Notes under the pieces: model-generated
Told to the model about the DNA's origin: nothing
Databases searched by the model: none
Seen by the model: only the letters and a program-made list of their open reading frames with translations
Program-made: the position numbers and the translations under genes
Shown: piece by piece, positions 26,460-35,765 of the stretch
Numbering within the stretch: position 1 is the stretch's first letter
Layout of the letters: every line of letters begins with the position of its first letter
NCBI RefSeq assembly: GCF_014892515.1
Contig: NZ_JADBGR010000102.1
Coordinates: 31,391-95,390, forward strand
Length of the DNA stretch: 64,000 nucleotides
Reading direction: 5' to 3'
Origin: Myceligenerans pegani
Lineage (GTDB): Bacteria > Actinomycetota > Actinomycetes > Actinomycetales > Cellulomonadaceae

Positions 26460-29400
26460 TGAGCACCACGACTGAACGCAAGGCAGCGGCCACACCGTCC
26501 GAGGCATCCGGCGGCGCCTCCTCCCAGGGGCCCGCGCCCGGAGCCGGTGGCCTGGCAGGCCGCGTGGTCCGCGGGGTGCTCTCCGTGGCTCTGCTGCTGG
26601 CGCTCGTGGTAGGGATTCCGATCGCCTTGTGGGCGTTCGGCGTCCCGCTGCTGGGCGGCGACCTGTCGTGGGCCAGATTCGTCTCCGTGATGTCGACTCC
26701 GGACGTCACCGGTGAGGTGGTGCTCAGCCTGGTGACGGTGGTGGGCTGGGTCGCGTGGGCCACCTTCGCGCTCGCGGTGCTGGTGGAGTTCGTGGCGGTG
26801 GTCCGCGGTGTGCGGGCACCGCGCCTGCGCGGCCTGGGGCTGCAGCAGCGGCTCGCCGCCGTGCTGGTCGGTGCGGTGGTGGCGATGGTGCTCGCCACGC
26901 CGACCACGGGCGAGGCGGTGGCCAGCTCACAGGTGGTGGACCCGGTGGACGGGCGGTCGGCGGACCCGGTCGCGAGCAGCGTCCTGGAGTCGCACCCGGG
27001 CGACGGCACGGCGGACCCCACGGCGGGTTCCACGCCTGCGAACGCCGACCGCCACGGCGGCCAGGCGGCCGGGCCGGAGGCGTCACCCGTGAAGCTCACC
27101 AAGACGAGAGCCGAGACGAAGGCCGAGAGCGCGCGGGCGTCGTCGGACGCGAACAGGAAGACCTACACGGTGCAGCCCGGCGACTCCCTCTGGCGGATCG
27201 CCCAGGAGACGCTGGGCGACGGCACACGGTTCAAGGAGATCGCGCACCTCAACTACGGAGCGCAGCAGGACGACGGGCGGGCCCTCGACGGATCGCACTG
27301 GGTGCGGCCGGGGTGGGTGCTGACCCTGCCCGACGACGCGTCGGGGCCGTCCGTGCACCAGGCCGTCGACGCGGCGTTCGCCGAGGACCTCGCACCGGCG
27401 GGCGACGTCGCGCCGGTCTCCGAGGTCAGGCCCGCCGGGACGCGCGACGTGACGGTGCAGCGGGGCGACACCCTGTGGGGGATCGCCGAGGAGGAACTCG
27501 GCGACGGCGCGAAGTACCCCGAACTGTACGAGGCATCCCGCTCGACCACGCAGCCCGACGGTCGGCGGCTCACCGATCCGGACCTGATCTACCCGGGTTG
27601 GCAGGTCACCGTCCCGGCCGCCGACGAGGCCGAGACGTCGGCATCGGACGTCGAGCCGGCGCCCGAACCCGACACCGGGGAATCGGGTTCCGGGACGGGG
27701 GCCGGTGACGTCGCGGACGAGAGCGGCGACGCCGGCGCCGACCCCGCATCCGACGCCGACGCCGCGGGCGATGCGGCGGGGGACGACACCGCGGGCGACC
27801 CCGCCACGGAGGAGGACGGCGCGTCTGACGGCGACGCGTCCGAGGGCGCCGGACCGGTGGGTGAGCAGGTCGACGAGCCCGTGGACGAGGACGCCCTCGA
27901 CGAGGGACTTCCGTCCGACGAGGTCCCCGCTGACCGGTCGGCGGATCGACCGGCGGACGAGGCAGGTGAGCAGCCCACGGCCGACGGCGCGGCCGCGGAG
28001 GAGACGACCGATCCCGCCCCGCGCGGAGCGCAGCGCGGCGAGAAGGAGACCGTCCCCACCGCGAACGAGCAGTCGGGTTCCGGGGACGACGGCGCGTCGT
28101 CCCCGGGGTCCGAGTCCGCTCCCGAGGAGGAGGCGCCGGCGCTCGACAAGGTCGAGGATTTGGACACCGAGACCCCCGAGATCGAGGAGTCCGCTCCCGC
28201 CACGGAGGGCGCCGGCGCCCGGCAGGACGACGAGACAGCTGCGGCGGCCGTCCCACCCGGCGGCGCGGTCGACGAGGCCTCGGGCCAGGACGACGTCGGG
28301 ACGCCCGGCGAAGGCCGGGACCAGCCCGACACCGCCGGAACGACGGACGCGCACGACGCTCCCGCCTACCAGGAGGTCACGCCGGACGACCTCGCCGGCG
28401 AACCGAGCCTCGACCCGGCTGCGGCAGCCGCCCCCGACATCGCCGAGTCGGCGCCCACGACGCAGGGTCCGGCCGGCGTCGCGGCTCCCGAGTCCTCGGA
28501 GGCAGCCTCCGCCGCGGCCCCGCAGCCCGAACCCGCCATCAGCGCCGCACTCGTCGACGCGAGCCTCTCGGACGAACTCCTGGAGGCCTTCGACGTCCGC
28601 ACCGCCGCAGGAGTCGGCGGCCTCCTCGCCGCCGGGATCCTCACACTGCTCGCCGCCCGCCGCGATCGTGCCCGCCGCCGGCGCAGGCCCGGCGAGCGGA
28701 TCGCGCTGCCTGCACCCGGCTCCCCGTCGGCCGAACTCGAGACCGACCTGCGCGCCGTCTCGGACAAGCTCGGACGCGAACAGGTCGACATCGCGCTGCG
28801 GACCCTCGCAGGCTGGCATCGTGAGCGAGGCCTCGCCCTGCCGGGGGTCCGCGTCGCGCGACTCAAGTCCGGCGAGTTCATCGAGCTGTACCTCGACCGC
28901 GCCGCCGAACTCCCACCGCCGTGGGTCAGCACCACCGACCGCTACGTCTGGCAGCTGCCCGCCGGCGAGAACCCGGCCGTGGCCAGCGACAAGGCCACCC
29001 CCGACCTCATGGAGTCGCCCTATCCGTCGCTCGTCACCCTCGGGCACGACGACGAGGACGCCCACCTCATGGTCGATCTCGAGAACGTCGGCTGCCTCGA
29101 CATCCGCGGGAGCGACATCGCGGCGCAGGCCACTCTCGCGGCGCTCGCGGTCGAACTGGCCACATCGCTGTGGGCCGACGACCTCCAGGTCACCGTGGTC
29201 GGTGCGCTCAGCGACCTGCCCGGCGTCGTGGACACGGGCCGCATCCGCCACGTGCCGTCGGTCGCGGGGATCGTGCGGGAGTTGGAGGCGCGTGCCGCCG
29301 ACGTCGATCGCACGCTCGCGCAGGTCGGCGCCGTCGACCTGTCCGACGCTCGCGGCCGCGGGCTCGCCATGGACGCCTGGACGCCGGAGATCCTCCTGGT

Positions 29401-30895
29401 CGGGGAGTCGATGGGCACCGCCGAGCGCACCCGGCTCGAGGGCCTGGTCGAGCGGGTTCCCGGCGTCGGTATCGCGGCGGTGACGTCGAGTGCGGAGATC
29501 GGCGAGTGGATGCTCGACCTGAGCGGCGAGCTCACGGGAGGCGACAAGTCTCGCGGCGTTCTCGTGCCCGCCTACATCGCCGTGCGCCCGCAGCAGCTCG
29601 ACGCCGACACCTACGTCCAGGCGCTCGAGCTGCTCGGCGACCCGGAGCCGGTGGCCGGCCCGGCATGGGCACGCAACCTCGCTCCGGAAGAGCCGGAGCT
29701 GGTCGAACCGGAGGCGTTGCCGGACTTCGACGAGATCGCCCGCACGGGCGCAGACGCCGACGCAGAAGTCGTTGCAGAGGATGTCGTGGAGGCTCCGGTG
29801 GCGGAGAAGATTGCGGTCGAGGTCGGCGCGGGAGCCGGAGGGGGCGTGGACGCGCGGCCCACCTCAGGTTCGGCGGGGGCCGCGGCGGTCGACCTGGCCG
29901 GAGACCCGACCGGCTCGGACGTCGCGCCGGTGCCGGTGACACCCGTCGGCCCCGACGGCCCGGATGCGGGCGAGGGGGCCGGCGGATGGGACGACGGCGC
30001 GAACCCCTGGGTGAAGTCCCTCGACGAGGGCGAATCCGCCGCCGACGAGAACGGCACTCTCGACACCGTGGCCACCACGACCGCCGTCGTGCACGATGAC
30101 CTGGAGGTTCCGGAGGAGCCGCAGCCGGCGCGGACCCCCGTCGTGCGGGTCCTCGGCACCGTCGAACTCGCGGGATGTGCTGGGACGGACCTGCCCGCCA
30201 GCCATCAGCGACAGGCCATGGAACTCGTCGCGTTCCTGGCGTTCAATCCCGGTGCCCGAGGGTCGGACATCTCACGGGCGCTCTGGCCCTCGCGGGAGCC
30301 CAACCTCGCGACGCGGCGGAGTGCCGTCTCCCGGGCACGACGCTGGCTCGGCACCGACGCCTACGGCTTCGAGTACCTGCCGCGCTACTGGTCGACCGAC
30401 GACGGGTCGCAGGTGGATCAGGAGAAGGCCGGCTACCGGCTACGCGGCGTGACGACGGACTGGGACCTGTTCTGCGAGTTGGTGGGCCCTGACCTGACGG
30501 CGGCGCCGCTGGACGACCTGCGCCGCGCGCTGGAACTGGTGCGCGGGGTGCCGTTCCAGGACACGCCACCGCGCAAGTACGTGTGGGCCGAGGTGCTGAT
30601 GCAGGAGATGGCCGCCGGCGTGGTCGACGTGGCGCACGAGGTCTCGCGTCGCGGGCTCGCCGAGGGCGACCTGGCTGTCGCGCGCGAGGCGTCGCGTGTC
30701 GGGCGGATCGCCGACCCGGCCGATGAGCGCTCGTGGCGCAACTCGATCCGGACGGAGTACGCGAGCGGGCGGATGGACGCCGCCGGCCGCCTGATCGATC
30801 GCCTCCGCGATCACCTGGAGCAGCTCGACATGGAGCCGGAGCCGGAGACGGAGGAGCTGATCAGCGAGATCGACGCGGCGGGCAAGGATCGCTGA
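26459..30895 (+). CDS. LysM- and BTAD-domain membrane protein
   Basis: 1478 aa. Three N-terminal transmembrane helices (about residues 36-65, 84-117, 128-147) are followed by two LysM peptidoglycan-binding domains (about 234-291 and 329-385), a ~320-residue very acidic linker, a further hydrophobic helix (about 718-740) with an Arg-rich stop-transfer, a cytosolic region, and a C-terminal winged-helix plus BTAD tetratricopeptide module (about 1229-1478) as in SARP-type activators. The layout joins cell-wall sensing to a DNA-binding-type domain in one chain. It ends the Tad operon and may report pilus or wall status; DNA binding is not proven. Confidence 0.8.
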   Translation: MSTTTERKAAATPSEASGGASSQGPAPGAGGLAGRVVRGVLSVALLLALVVGIPIALWAFGVPLLGGDLSWARFVSVMSTPDVTGEVVLSLVTVVGWVAWATFALAVLVEFVAVVRGVRAPRLRGLGLQQRLAAVLVGAVVAMVLATPTTGEAVASSQVVDPVDGRSADPVASSVLESHPGDGTADPTAGSTPANADRHGGQAAGPEASPVKLTKTRAETKAESARASSDANRKTYTVQPGDSLWRIAQETLGDGTRFKEIAHLNYGAQQDDGRALDGSHWVRPGWVLTLPDDASGPSVHQAVDAAFAEDLAPAGDVAPVSEVRPAGTRDVTVQRGDTLWGIAEEELGDGAKYPELYEASRSTTQPDGRRLTDPDLIYPGWQVTVPAADEAETSASDVEPAPEPDTGESGSGTGAGDVADESGDAGADPASDADAAGDAAGDDTAGDPATEEDGASDGDASEGAGPVGEQVDEPVDEDALDEGLPSDEVPADRSADRPADEAGEQPTADGAAAEETTDPAPRGAQRGEKETVPTANEQSGSGDDGASSPGSESAPEEEAPALDKVEDLDTETPEIEESAPATEGAGARQDDETAAAAVPPGGAVDEASGQDDVGTPGEGRDQPDTAGTTDAHDAPAYQEVTPDDLAGEPSLDPAAAAAPDIAESAPTTQGPAGVAAPESSEAASAAAPQPEPAISAALVDASLSDELLEAFDVRTAAGVGGLLAAGILTLLAARRDRARRRRRPGERIALPAPGSPSAELETDLRAVSDKLGREQVDIALRTLAGWHRERGLALPGVRVARLKSGEFIELYLDRAAELPPPWVSTTDRYVWQLPAGENPAVASDKATPDLMESPYPSLVTLGHDDEDAHLMVDLENVGCLDIRGSDIAAQATLAALAVELATSLWADDLQVTVVGALSDLPGVVDTGRIRHVPSVAGIVRELEARAADVDRTLAQVGAVDLSDARGRGLAMDAWTPEILLVGESMGTAERTRLEGLVERVPGVGIAAVTSSAEIGEWMLDLSGELTGGDKSRGVLVPAYIAVRPQQLDADTYVQALELLGDPEPVAGPAWARNLAPEEPELVEPEALPDFDEIARTGADADAEVVAEDVVEAPVAEKIAVEVGAGAGGGVDARPTSGSAGAAAVDLAGDPTGSDVAPVPVTPVGPDGPDAGEGAGGWDDGANPWVKSLDEGESAADENGTLDTVATTTAVVHDDLEVPEEPQPARTPVVRVLGTVELAGCAGTDLPASHQRQAMELVAFLAFNPGARGSDISRALWPSREPNLATRRSAVSRARRWLGTDAYGFEYLPRYWSTDDGSQVDQEKAGYRLRGVTTDWDLFCELVGPDLTAAPLDDLRRALELVRGVPFQDTPPRKYVWAEVLMQEMAAGVVDVAHEVSRRGLAEGDLAVAREASRVGRIADPADERSWRNSIRTEYASGRMDAAGRLIDRLRDHLEQLDMEPEPETEELISEIDAAGKDR

Positions 30896-30913
30896 GGCTT
30901 CGTGCGGGCCGCG

Positions 30914-32167
30914 TCACGGGCCGCCGACGGAGATCTCGGTTCCGGTGAGGTGCCAGGTGTGGCCGTCGTGCACGGCGACGTAGAAGCGGTCGTACTCGGC
31001 GGGGAGCCGTGACGTGTCCAGGTCCGCGGTTCGCCGGCCGATCTCGTCCGGCTGACTCAGGTCCTCCGAGACGGAGCGGTCGGTGATCGGGTTCACGGGA
31101 ATCAGTCCCGCGTGAATTCCGCCGCCGCGGACGGTGACGGTGACGACGTCGCCGCGCTTCACGTCGTCGCTGCCCACCTCGACGGTGTAGGGGAGCGGGG
31201 GCGCGTCCGCGGCGGGGAGCACCTCGAACGCCGCCCACGCGAGGGTGGTGGCGCCGGGGTCCGATCCTGTCCGGAGCTCGACCGTGTACATGCCCGGCTC
31301 CATCCACGACGGCGCCGTGAGCCACTGGGAGTCGCTTCCGTCGAAGGCGGTGCCCTCCCAGGTCCCCTCGTCGGACCCGCCGGGCCCGAGCACCTTCCAC
31401 GTGACCGTGCTGTGCTCCGGCAGGTTGTGGGCGGAGACGCGGGTGATCCGGCCCTCGTGAATCTGCGCGATGCCGTCACGAAAGTGGAGGAACGGGCCGG
31501 AGGGCGGCGCCGACACCGCCGTGCCGTCCGTGAACCAGCCGTCACCGGTGTTCAGGAAGGCGATCCAGTCGAGTCCGCCCAGATCGCTCGCGTCGAGCGG
31601 GATCGTCACGTGGCCGTCGTGGTCCGCGCGGACGGTCGTGACGTGGGAGAGACCGGAAATGCCCTCGTGCGCCAGCGCGAACTCCGCAGCCTCGCCCCTC
31701 GGCAGGCCGGACGCGTGAACCAGGGTGGTGCCGCCGGAGCCGGGTTCCGTCGTGACCGTGACCGGCAGCGGTGGCGCCTCGGCCGCCGGGAGCACGAGGA
31801 GCGTGGTGTGGGCGACGCCGTTCGTGGTGCCGTCCGTGATCTCCAGGGTGTAGGTGCCCGGAGGCGTCGTCGTGGTGGGCGTGACCTGGCGGTACACCCT
31901 GCCGTCGTCGTCGGCGAGCCCTGCGTCGGTCGACGCGACTGCGCCGTCCGGGGCGAGAAGGCGCCACGTGACCTCGCCGTGCGGCGTGAATCCGGAACCC
32001 ACGATGCCGATGGTGCGGTTCTGGTGCACGCTGGCGGACTCGAGTTCGGTGGCTGGTGCGGCGACCGTGGGTGCGGCGGCGATGGCGGTTCCCGCTGCCG
32101 CGAGAAGGATGCTCGCGAGAAGCGTGGGCAGGCGTCGGGCTCGGACGGGGCGGTTCGAAGTGTGCAA
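30914..32167 (-). CDS. secreted Ig-like repeat protein
   Basis: 417 aa if started at TTG 32167, which has GGGAAG upstream and gives a proper signal peptide (RPVRARRLPTLLASILLAAAGTAIAAAP...AxA); the frame is open to GTG 32242. The mature part holds about three to four repeats of a beta-sandwich type (SxxVHQNRTIGIVGSGFTPHG; TTLVHASGLPRGEAAE; IHEGRITRVSAHNLP), each like a bacterial Ig/invasin-type domain. No anchor is seen, so it may be released or bound to the wall. Convergent with the LysM/BTAD gene. Confidence 0.68.
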   Translation of the reverse strand: MHTSNRPVRARRLPTLLASILLAAAGTAIAAAPTVAAPATELESASVHQNRTIGIVGSGFTPHGEVTWRLLAPDGAVASTDAGLADDDGRVYRQVTPTTTTPPGTYTLEITDGTTNGVAHTTLLVLPAAEAPPLPVTVTTEPGSGGTTLVHASGLPRGEAAEFALAHEGISGLSHVTTVRADHDGHVTIPLDASDLGGLDWIAFLNTGDGWFTDGTAVSAPPSGPFLHFRDGIAQIHEGRITRVSAHNLPEHSTVTWKVLGPGGSDEGTWEGTAFDGSDSQWLTAPSWMEPGMYTVELRTGSDPGATTLAWAAFEVLPAADAPPLPYTVEVGSDDVKRGDVVTVTVRGGGIHAGLIPVNPITDRSVSEDLSQPDEIGRRTADLDTSRLPAEYDRFYVAVHDGHTWHLTGTEISVGGP

Positions 32168-32515
32168 GATTCGCTTCCCATCTGTGCGTGGCCGCTGCCG
32201 GGTGCGGCCGATCGGGGGGAGCGTGCGACACGACTCAAGCACGACGAGTGGCGGACGGCATCCCGGGCAGGAGGGCTGGCGACGGGAGTACCGGGCCGCT
32301 CCCCCGTGGGGAGGCAGGGTTCGGGACGCGCCCTGCCGTCGGATCGCGGTGGCGTCGCGTGAAAGACACCATGGCGCCGCCCCGCAACGCCGGAGCGGCG
32401 CTCCAGCCGGGCGGGCGTGCCGGGACGGAGCGCCGGGCTCTTGGCGGTAGCCGCGTCGGCGAGCAGAAACGGCGTGCGCGTTGCGCCGGGTGGGCGCGGC
32501 GGGTCAGGGGACGCG

Positions 32516-33055
32516 TCATGGGTCAGGCAAGTCGAACTGGTGGCCGCCCGGGACGCGGCGATCGACGAGGCACTCGGTCAGTCGCCTGCGCGGCTCGTGT
32601 TCGATGGCATGCGCGAGCGTCGTCGCGGACCAGCCGTGCTTGATCGCCTTGGACGCGTAGCGGTCGCGGGCCTCGCGGGTGTCGAGCCGGTCGAGCAGGA
32701 CCGTGATGTGCTCCCAGGGCAGCAGCCCGACCGACCCACGTGCGATCGCGTCGTGCTCCGGCCATGCCTCGGCGAACTGCCGCATGTGCACGACGTCGCC
32801 GGCCGTCCAGCCCTTGGCCGTGAAATCGCGGTGGACGTCCTCGGAGATGCGCTCGGCGGCTTTGGTGCCCCAGCCGTACTTGCCGTCGCGTGCGATGAGC
32901 TCGCTCCCGGTGCGCCAGTAGACCAGCAGCAACTCGACGTTCGCGGCTCGAGCGGCACGCAGCCGCCCCTCGCGCAGCCGGGTGCGGAGTGCGTCGTAGA
33001 ACTCGGTGTACCCGACGGGCTCCACGGTGGCCGGGCGAGTGGTCGTCATCGTCAT
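32516..33055 (-). pseudogene. DUF1016 (YhcG-type) N-terminal domain, C-terminal nuclease missing
   Basis: 179 aa from ATG 33055 (a second in-frame ATG is two codons later). The sequence is a good DUF1016 N-terminal domain (VELLLVYWRTGSELIARDGKYGWGTKAAERIS; NLRxMRQFAEAWP-like block; WEHITVLLDRL). Full-length members are about 350 aa and end in a PD-(D/E)xK nuclease domain; here the frame ends after the N domain and no nuclease sequence is found downstream in any frame. It is probably a truncated remnant, though a stand-alone domain could still bind DNA or partners. Confidence 0.65.
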
Positions 33056-33070
33056 ACGACAATCGTCATA
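33048..33070. repeat. 9-bp direct repeat over the DUF1016 start
   Basis: ATCGTCATA occurs at 33048-33056 and 33062-33070 (period 14), covering the start codon of the DUF1016 gene. It could be an operator remnant. Confidence 0.4.
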
Positions 33071-33373
33071 GCAATCTAGCCCGGTCGCATCTTGGGTGCG
33101 GATCCGCAACGGTGGCTGTGGAAAACCATCGTATGATGTCCTTAGGTGAGAGTCTTGTCGTCGCTGCGTGACCTGCTGCGCGGTCCGATAGGAACTGCCG
33201 CCCGGCGCGTCCGCTCTTGGCGAGATGTTGTGAAGTATCACGCCTTACCTATTGCCTGGCACGGACCTTCTGCTGGACCCTGTACGCGGTGCCCGGTGGC
33301 GCATTCGCGCTGGACACGGACACTAGGTCTAGCAACACCGACAAGTCCCCCGATCCCAGCCGGAGGCCTCAGG
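33071..33373. other. intergenic region upstream of surface cassette 1
   Basis: About 300 bp of mixed composition without a gene. CATC-gtat-GATG at 33127-33138 is a small dyad. It must contain promoters for the divergent DUF1016 remnant and the membrane protein at 33374, but no confident boxes were found. Confidence 0.4.
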
Positions 33374-34054
33374 ATGTCGAACAGCTTCAGTACCCCGCTG
33401 CGCGTCGGCGCGGTGGTGCTGGGCGTGATCGCGCTCGTCGCGGTCGGACTGGTCGTCGCCTACGGCCCTGGCGAGGGACGATGGATCCAGGGAGCCCTCG
33501 GGGCGAGCCCATCGGAGTCCGGTTCTCCGGAGCCCTCCCCGTCCGCTTCGCCGACGACGGCGGAGGCCGTGGAGCCCTCGCCTTCCGCGTCGCCGTCACC
33601 GAGCACGGCGGCGCAGATCAAGGCAAAGAACATTGCGGACGCGAAGGCGCGGTTGGTGGAGTACTACGCGACTCTCGCTGCTGTGGCAAACGACGGGTAT
33701 AGAGGTTGGGAAGACAAACTAGGATCGTTCTGGGGGACATCGTCATCCTGGTGGGCTATGACTCAAGTATACCAATCGAACCGAGAGAGCGGGACTCGCA
33801 CGGAGGGTGCGGCCGTGATCGTTTCGATGAGGGCGACAAACTATGAGCCTTTCACTCCAGGCTCAGAAGAAGTCGACCTCGAAGCGTGCATCGATTTTGG
33901 TGATGTGAGGACCTTCGGCGGTGACGGAGAGGCGGTTCCCCGTGACGCTTCAGTTCCGCCGCGTTACATGTTTACCTACTCCTTGCGCAACCAAGGGGAA
34001 GGAAACAACTGGGCGCTTATCGCTGAGGATCCAGACTTGGAGCGAGCATGTTGA
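33374..34054 (+). CDS. membrane-anchored protein of surface cassette 1
   Basis: 226 aa from ATG 33374. One transmembrane helix (about residues 11-30), a Ser/Pro/Glu-rich linker (GSPEPSPSASP type) and an exported NTF2-like domain (about 80-226). The base composition of the second half is lower in GC than its surroundings (for example 33690-33900), suggesting later acquisition. It overlaps the next gene by 7 bp. Structure and pairing resemble the DUF6318 lipoprotein with its partner at 38469-40117. No function known. Confidence 0.68.
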   Translation: MSNSFSTPLRVGAVVLGVIALVAVGLVVAYGPGEGRWIQGALGASPSESGSPEPSPSASPTTAEAVEPSPSASPSPSTAAQIKAKNIADAKARLVEYYATLAAVANDGYRGWEDKLGSFWGTSSSWWAMTQVYQSNRESGTRTEGAAVIVSMRATNYEPFTPGSEEVDLEACIDFGDVRTFGGDGEAVPRDASVPPRYMFTYSLRNQGEGNNWALIAEDPDLERAC

Positions 34055-34989
34055 GACAGCGTATCGCAGCCGTCGCCCTTGGAGGGATCTTGCTGCAAGG
34101 ACTCGCTGTGCCTGCGGCGTCTACTGAGGCGGACTGTCGCGAGGTCGTCAACGGGGACGGGAGCATTGTGACCATTTGCGAGAACGAGCCAGGGGGACCG
34201 GGGGACGACGATGGCGGTGGTGATCCCGGCGGCGGAGAGGGCCAGACGACGTGCCACCGTCAGGGCGAAGCGATTCCTTGCACAACAGAATTTGGGTCGT
34301 GGAACAATCGATGCTACGTGCGCGCCGCTGATCCGCAGCCGCCGAAGGATTCCAGCTACTGGGAGGGCAACACCGAAGGTATTATCCTCGAGTGCACTCC
34401 ATATGAATGTGCGATAAACGGGATTGACTGCGCCAGCACGAGCTACGAGTGGGCTCCCAGCCCTCCGTCTGGTCCGGCTATATCCCCGGAAGAACTGGCC
34501 CGCCGGGCCGTTGCGGCTATGAACCTCGACATGGGGGAGATCGGAAGCACGCCACCGTCGTCAGTGAACGGGGAATCGATGGGTCAGCTTGGGCTTCCGA
34601 TCTGGCTCTGGGTTGCGAACCGTCAGGAGAACACGGTGGGACCGATTGAGCGTTCGGCGTCGGATGGTGGTCTGACTGTCAGCGCTCGGGGTGAGCTTGA
34701 TCGGACGGAGTGGGTGATCAGCCGTAACGGGCAAGCCCTAGCCACCGTCACTTGTCGCGGTGCGGATGCCGCTGGCACGCCGTACGACGGGCGTGACTCA
34801 ACGCTTCCAAGCCCGACGTGTGGATTCCCCGCCAGCTACAACGTCCACCCGGGCGACCTGACGGTGTCGGCGATGGCCTACTGGACGGTCACGTGGGAAG
34901 GCGGGGGCCAGACCGGGACCATCAACGTCCCCCCGCAGCCTGCCAGCACCGCGATCCGCATCGGTGAGACTCAGACCATCCTGAACTGA
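34048..34989 (+). CDS. secreted protein of surface cassette 1
   Basis: 313 aa with a signal peptide (residues 1-25, AVPAAS cleavage region), an acidic Gly/Asp linker, several Cys, and a C-terminal beta-sandwich domain (WVISRNGQ...YNVHPGDLTVSAMAYWTVTWEGG) like the PKD-type end of the protein at 38469. AT-richer than its neighbours in the first half. Expressed with the upstream membrane protein. Function unknown. Confidence 0.68.
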   Translation: MLRQRIAAVALGGILLQGLAVPAASTEADCREVVNGDGSIVTICENEPGGPGDDDGGGDPGGGEGQTTCHRQGEAIPCTTEFGSWNNRCYVRAADPQPPKDSSYWEGNTEGIILECTPYECAINGIDCASTSYEWAPSPPSGPAISPEELARRAVAAMNLDMGEIGSTPPSSVNGESMGQLGLPIWLWVANRQENTVGPIERSASDGGLTVSARGELDRTEWVISRNGQALATVTCRGADAAGTPYDGRDSTLPSPTCGFPASYNVHPGDLTVSAMAYWTVTWEGGGQTGTINVPPQPASTAIRIGETQTILN

Positions 34990-35024
34990 TCAGGCATCCC
35001 GTCAGGGTGGCGCGGACCGGGTAA

Positions 35025-35073
35025 GTAGCCCACGGCCTCGGAAGCAAGGGGGAATGCCGAGGCCGTGGGCTAC
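35025..35073. terminator. 17-bp perfect inverted repeat (terminator-like)
   Basis: A perfect 17-bp stem (35025-35041 with 35057-35073) closes a 15-nt loop. It is 36 bp after the stop at 34989 and before the convergent endonuclease V gene, so a bidirectional terminator is likely. There is no T tract, and the perfection of the stem is unusual. Confidence 0.65.
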
Positions 35074-35243
35074 GTGACCAACCTAGCGCCTCGCGGGGTC
35101 CGGATGTAAATCGCAGCCAGCATTGGTCAGATCACGTAAATGGGGGCTCATCCGGGATGTCGGCCCCGCAGCGGGTTCGTGACCGTCGTCGCGGGCCCGA
35201 GCGTGTTCCGCCTCGTGACCACGAGACTTGTGGACCGCACGGA

Positions 35244-35765
35244 TCAGCCTGATCGTGCGAGGCGGTCGACTCTGCGCAAGGCGTCGGGGAAGCGGGCGTT
35301 GCCTGCCATGCGGCGCACCAGGTGAGCGGCGTCGTCGGGAGGGACCCCCATCGCTGTGACGTACAGCGGGCGTTCCGACGTCGTGCCTCGAATAACCTCG
35401 ATCGCGTGGGTGGCGCCGTGGAACCGGGTCTTCGCCACGCCGATCACGACCGGAGCGAGGGCATCGGCATGGACGTGGGCGCCGAGGCCGGGACGGCCGT
35501 CCGGAGTGAGGGTCACGTACCCGTCGATGATCAACAGGTCGAGTGGCTCGACGTCGGGGGCGGACAGCAACGCGCGCAGCGGCGGTAGCTCGCGCTCGTA
35601 GAAGTTGCCCGGGCGGTACTCCGCGACCTCGGGCACCTCGACGGTGCGCTCCTCGATGATCTCGCCGTAGGCCGACGGGCACACGACGAGCGCCGCTCGC
35701 GCGCCGCCGTCGGGAAGGTAATGGACGTCGACGGCGCCGAACCTGGTCACGCGCGGGTGCGCCAT
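35244..35765 (-). CDS. nfi: endonuclease V family protein
   Basis: 173 aa from ATG 35765 (MAHPRV), overlapping the upstream acetyltransferase stop by 19 bp. Endonuclease V cuts near deaminated bases (hypoxanthine). Family blocks are visible: the first Asp in GAVDVHYL, the Glu-containing YRPGNFYERELPPL, LLIIDGYVTL with the second Asp, and VIGVAKTRF. The DGYVTLTPDGRPGLG segment differs from the usual DGxGxxHPRxxGLA, so it is a divergent member. Co-transcribed with a GNAT gene. Confidence 0.72.
   Translation of the reverse strand: MAHPRVTRFGAVDVHYLPDGGARAALVVCPSAYGEIIEERTVEVPEVAEYRPGNFYERELPPLRALLSAPDVEPLDLLIIDGYVTLTPDGRPGLGAHVHADALAPVVIGVAKTRFHGATHAIEVIRGTTSERPLYVTAMGVPPDDAAHLVRRMAGNARFPDALRRVDRLARSG

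Noticed and set aside
7210..30895. Calling this region an integrative conjugative element
   Set aside because: No integrase, relaxase, coupling protein, tRNA or att repeats were found.
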